Shown here: positions 49,500 to 51,521 of the stretch, piece by piece | Layout of the letters: every line of letters begins with the position of its first letter | Position numbering within the stretch: the stretch's first letter is position 1 | Assembly (NCBI GenBank): GCA_018240025.1 | Contig: JAFEGM010000038.1 | Location: forward strand, 1 to 51,521 | Reading direction: 5' to 3' | Origin: Verrucomicrobiota bacterium | GTDB taxonomy: Bacteria; Verrucomicrobiota; Verrucomicrobiia; Chthoniobacterales; SZAS-18 | DNA: 51,521 bases | Program-made: the position numbers and the translations under genes | The notes under the pieces: model-generated | Database searches by the model: none | Told to the model about the DNA's origin: nothing | The model's input: the letters and a program-made list of their open reading frames with translations, nothing else

Positions 49500-49513
49500 C
49501 GTTCATTCGAACA
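49500..49513 (-). promoter_or_regulatory. Candidate LexA box of the imuAB operon
   Basis: Read on the minus strand the site is TGTTC-GAAT-GAACG, one base off the TGTTC-N4-GAACA motif reported for Verrucomicrobia LexA. It lies 14 bp from the imuA ATG and within a possible promoter (TTGCGA, 17 bp, ATTTTC). imuAB is a standard SOS operon, which supports the call. Confidence 0.75.
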
Positions 49514-49585
49514 CGTCGCAAGACGGAAATTGCCCTACCTTTTCGGCAGCTTGTGAATAACTCCGCATTTTCCTGAGAAAACGGC

Positions 49586-49614
49586 TTGCACCGCCTGGCC
49601 CCAAATCGCATAAC
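49586..49614 (+). promoter_or_regulatory. Sigma70-type promoter of the first PEP-CTERM twin
   Basis: TTGCAC (49586-49591), a 17-bp spacer and CATAAC (49609-49614). The second twin has the same pattern at 50499. The -10 ends 37 bp before the ATG. Confidence 0.65.
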
Positions 49615-49651
49615 CCGAGGCAGGACTTCGTCGTTCCCCAACCCCTTTCCT

Positions 49652-50341
49652 ATGCGCATCCTTGCCACTCTCGCCGCCAGCCTGCTGGTGACCTCCGCCT
49701 ACGCTCAGCAGACTGGCATCTTCCAGTCCTACATCGTGACCGCCCAGAACGGCACGATCAACGCGGGCACGTCCTACGGCACTTCGGGCAATTCCAACAT
49801 TGGCGCCAACGTTTCGAACGGCGCGGCCGGGGCCCTCAGCACGACCGAGTCCGGAGCGCCCGATCTCGGCAGCTATAACATCTTCTTCAACACTCTGACG
49901 CTCAATGGTCAGGTCCTGACCTTCAAGAACGGCGGCGGCGACGTCACTGCGGCGTTCCTGAACTACCGCATTTACCCGACCGGCGCTCCGACCGGCAGCT
50001 TTACGGCCATCAACCTCGGCTTCACCAGCAACTCCACCTTCAGCGATGTCGGCGGCAACAGCTTCACCAACGCCGGCGATCAGCTCTGGGCCAACGGTGT
50101 CCCGCTCAATCTTCTGACGGCCTCCGGGTTCAGCGGCATCGGCAGCCAGCAGTACACGCTGGAAGTCTTCTTCTCGATCAATTCGAACCTTGGCGACCGC
50201 TTCAACAGCGCCAATGGCAGCAACTATTTCGCCACCTTCACGGTCGTGCCCGAGCCCTCGACCTACGCGGCCGGGGCGCTGCTGGTCGGCTTGGTCGGCT
50301 GGCAGGTGCGCCGCCGCAAGTCGGCCACCGTCACGGCCTGA
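49652..50341 (+). CDS. PEP-CTERM protein, first of a tandem pair
   Basis: This 229-residue exported protein has a signal peptide (1-18, SAYA) and a beta-rich body with TLTLNGQVLTFKNGGGDVTA and LLTASGFSGIGSQQYTLEVF. It ends with the sorting signal VPEPSTYAAGALLVGLVGW and an RRRK tail. The paralogue 209 bp downstream shares long identical stretches, so the pair arose by tandem duplication. It has its own promoter and terminator. There is no Shine-Dalgarno sequence. It is probably a surface or matrix protein. Confidence 0.93.
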   Translation: MRILATLAASLLVTSAYAQQTGIFQSYIVTAQNGTINAGTSYGTSGNSNIGANVSNGAAGALSTTESGAPDLGSYNIFFNTLTLNGQVLTFKNGGGDVTAAFLNYRIYPTGAPTGSFTAINLGFTSNSTFSDVGGNSFTNAGDQLWANGVPLNLLTASGFSGIGSQQYTLEVFFSINSNLGDRFNSANGSNYFATFTVVPEPSTYAAGALLVGLVGWQVRRRKSATVTA

Positions 50342-50367
50342 CCTCTTCTCCGATTTTCGGTCTTCCA

Positions 50368-50392
50368 GGCCGCGCGCGAGCGCGGCCTTTTT
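50368..50392 (+). terminator. Intrinsic terminator of the first PEP-CTERM twin
   Basis: GGCCGCGC and GCGCGGCC arms around a GCGA loop (50368-50387), followed by TTTTT. It is nearly identical to the terminator of the second twin at 51278. Confidence 0.93.
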
Positions 50393-50498
50393 CTTGCCCG
50401 CGGGCTTTCGTTCCGCATCCCAAAAGCCGTCAGCCACGCGACCCTTTCCCGCCGCTTTCGATCCGCGCAAAAACTCGCCGGCGATCGGCGAAAATTGC

Positions 50499-50526
50499 TT
50501 GCAGCCCGCCTGATTCCCGGCATAAG
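50499..50526 (+). promoter_or_regulatory. Sigma70-type promoter of the second PEP-CTERM twin
   Basis: TTGCAG (50499-50504), a 16-bp spacer containing CGCCTG as in the first twin, and CATAAG (50521-50526). The -10 ends 24 bp before the ATG. Confidence 0.65.
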
Positions 50527-50550
50527 CGCAGCAGCACGATCAACCCTCCC

Positions 50551-51249
50551 ATGAGACTCCTGGCTTCCCTTGTCATCGGCCTCCTCGCGACCACTGCCGC
50601 CCACGCCCAGCAGGTCGGCATCTTCCAGTCCTACATCGTGACGGCCCAGAACGGCAGCTTTGGCGCCAGCACCTCGTACGGGACGACCGGCAACACGCAG
50701 TTCGGCAGCGCCTCGAACGGGTCCTCCACGGCGCTGGGTACTTCCGAAGGCACCGCGGTCAATCTAGGCACCTACAATATCTATTTCAACACCCTGACGC
50801 TGAACGGCCAGGTGCTGACCTTCAAGAACGGCGGCGGCGACGTGACGGCCGCGTTCCTGAACTACCGCATCTACCCCACGGGCGCCCCCACCGGCAGCTT
50901 CCAGCAAATTGGTCTCGGCTTCTCCAACGATCGCCCCTTCTTCGACATCGGTGGCGTCGGCTACACCGGCACGGCCAACGGCGACCAGCTTTGGGCCAAC
51001 AATCCCTCGCCGCTCAATCTGCTGACCGCCTCGGGCTTCAGCGGGATCGGCAGCCAGCAGTACACGCTGGAGGTCTTTTTCTCGGCCAACACCAACCAGG
51101 GCACTATCTTCAACAACCGGGGCGGCGGCAACTTCTTCGCCACCTTCACGGTCGTGCCCGAACCCTCCACCTACGCCGCCGGTGCACTGCTGGTCGGCCT
51201 CGTCGGCTGGCAGATCCGGCGTCGGAAGACCGCCACCGCCACCGCCTAA
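50551..51249 (+). CDS. PEP-CTERM protein, second of a tandem pair
   Basis: This 232-residue exported protein has a signal peptide (1-19, AHAQ). Its body is nearly the same as that of the first twin (shared GIFQSYIVTAQNG, TLTLNGQVLTFKNGGGDVTA, FSGIGSQQYTLEVFF). It has the same VPEPSTYAAGALLVGLVGW sorting signal. Differences cluster in the region after the signal peptide and in the loop around residues 115-150, suggesting divergent surface loops on a conserved frame. It has its own promoter and terminator. Confidence 0.93.
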   Translation: MRLLASLVIGLLATTAAHAQQVGIFQSYIVTAQNGSFGASTSYGTTGNTQFGSASNGSSTALGTSEGTAVNLGTYNIYFNTLTLNGQVLTFKNGGGDVTAAFLNYRIYPTGAPTGSFQQIGLGFSNDRPFFDIGGVGYTGTANGDQLWANNPSPLNLLTASGFSGIGSQQYTLEVFFSANTNQGTIFNNRGGGNFFATFTVVPEPSTYAAGALLVGLVGWQIRRRKTATATA

Positions 51250-51277
51250 ATCCGAGGCACCCATCATCAACCTTCCA

Positions 51278-51303
51278 GGCCGCGCGCAAGCGCGGCCTTT
51301 TTT
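51278..51303 (+). terminator. Intrinsic terminator of the second PEP-CTERM twin
   Basis: GGCCGCGC-GCAA-GCGCGGCC (51278-51297) followed by six T residues. Only one loop base differs from the terminator at 50368. Confidence 0.93.
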
Positions 51304-51322
51304 GTGCCTGCGTGCGTCCATC

Positions 51323-51423
51323 CCCTCACCCCCTCACCCCCTCACCCCTTCGCGGCTTCGCGTCTTCGCGCGAGCCTCCTCCGCTCCTCCGCTCCTCCGC
51401 TCCTCCGCTCCTCCGCTCCTCCG
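51323..51423. repeat. Three adjacent octamer arrays
   Basis: CCCTCACC occurs three times (51323-51346), CTTCGCGN three times (51348-51371) and CTCCTCCG six times (51376-51423). All have an 8-bp period. The last unit also occurs at 22214 and 35455. Confidence 0.9.
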
Positions 51424-51475
51424 CACAGATTCCCTCTTGCACACTGGGCGCGGTGCGGCGACCTCTCGCCCCCCG

Positions 51476-51521
51476 ATGCCCGATCCGGACGTTCCCAGTG
51501 ACCAGCTTCCTGTCCCGCCCG
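51476..51521 (+). CDS. Possible gene start cut by the window end
   Basis: An ATG at 51476 opens a frame reading MPDPDVPSDQLPVPP up to the window edge. Its position directly after a terminator and repeat block fits a new gene, but too little is visible to name a family or to rule out chance. Confidence 0.35.
   Translation, partial: MPDPDVPSDQLPVPP

Overview
This 51.5 kb window is GC-rich, densely coding chromosomal DNA. It most likely comes from a member of the Verrucomicrobiota, probably Opitutaceae-like. Evidence: four PEP-CTERM proteins; an ECF sigma factor next to a Ser/Thr kinase-WD40 protein; large secreted proteins with autotransporter-associated beta-strand repeats; genes that mostly lack Shine-Dalgarno sequences; and a site before imuA that matches the LexA motif reported for Verrucomicrobia (TGTTC-N4-GAACA) at 9 of 10 specified positions. 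The family assignment is inference. No rRNA, tRNA, transposase, integrase or CRISPR array was found.

Layout. 1-4.7 kb: three predicted dimeric alpha/beta-barrel proteins (DGPF/YCII, YdhR-like, ABM-like lipoprotein), each beside its own regulator (ECF42-type sigma, a second ECF sigma, HxlR). 5-11.9 kb: a small CxxC protein, a fused phosphatase-TPR-sulfotransferase, two PEP-CTERM proteins, and a CpeT-like protein divergent from a TetR regulator. 12-17.9 kb: two large secreted proteins, probably one operon. 18-22.1 kb: ECF sigma and membrane Ser/Thr kinase with a WD40 propeller, separated by a 124-bp inverted repeat. 22.4-27.9 kb: an unrecognised 1836-residue secreted protein. 28-35 kb: a LysR regulator, a secreted protein of unknown function, and a 1504-residue beta-strand-repeat protein with an embedded SGNH hydrolase.

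35.5-45.2 kb: a one-strand, tightly packed run of five genes in the same order as E. coli yehI-yehL-yehM-yehP-yehQ (WGR/DUF4132, MoxR-type AAA ATPase, DUF5682, VWA, double SWIM). A REC-kinase-REC-Hpt-like hybrid follows. This is the most system-like block in the window; its biological role is not established. 47.3-49.5 kb: imuB and imuA (mutagenic SOS repair) behind a candidate LexA box, with no dnaE2 next to them. 49.6-51.3 kb: a tandem pair of near-identical PEP-CTERM genes, each with its own recognisable promoter and almost the same terminator.

Many gaps are filled by short repeats that recur across the window: a palindromic element of up to 33 bp, paired GGCAGCAAGCTGCC palindromes, 8- and 16-bp arrays, and hexamer arrays, some with conserved flanks. 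Some of these repeats run into gene ends and supply stop codons. All coordinates and residue positions were read by hand; all functions are inferred from motifs without database searches.
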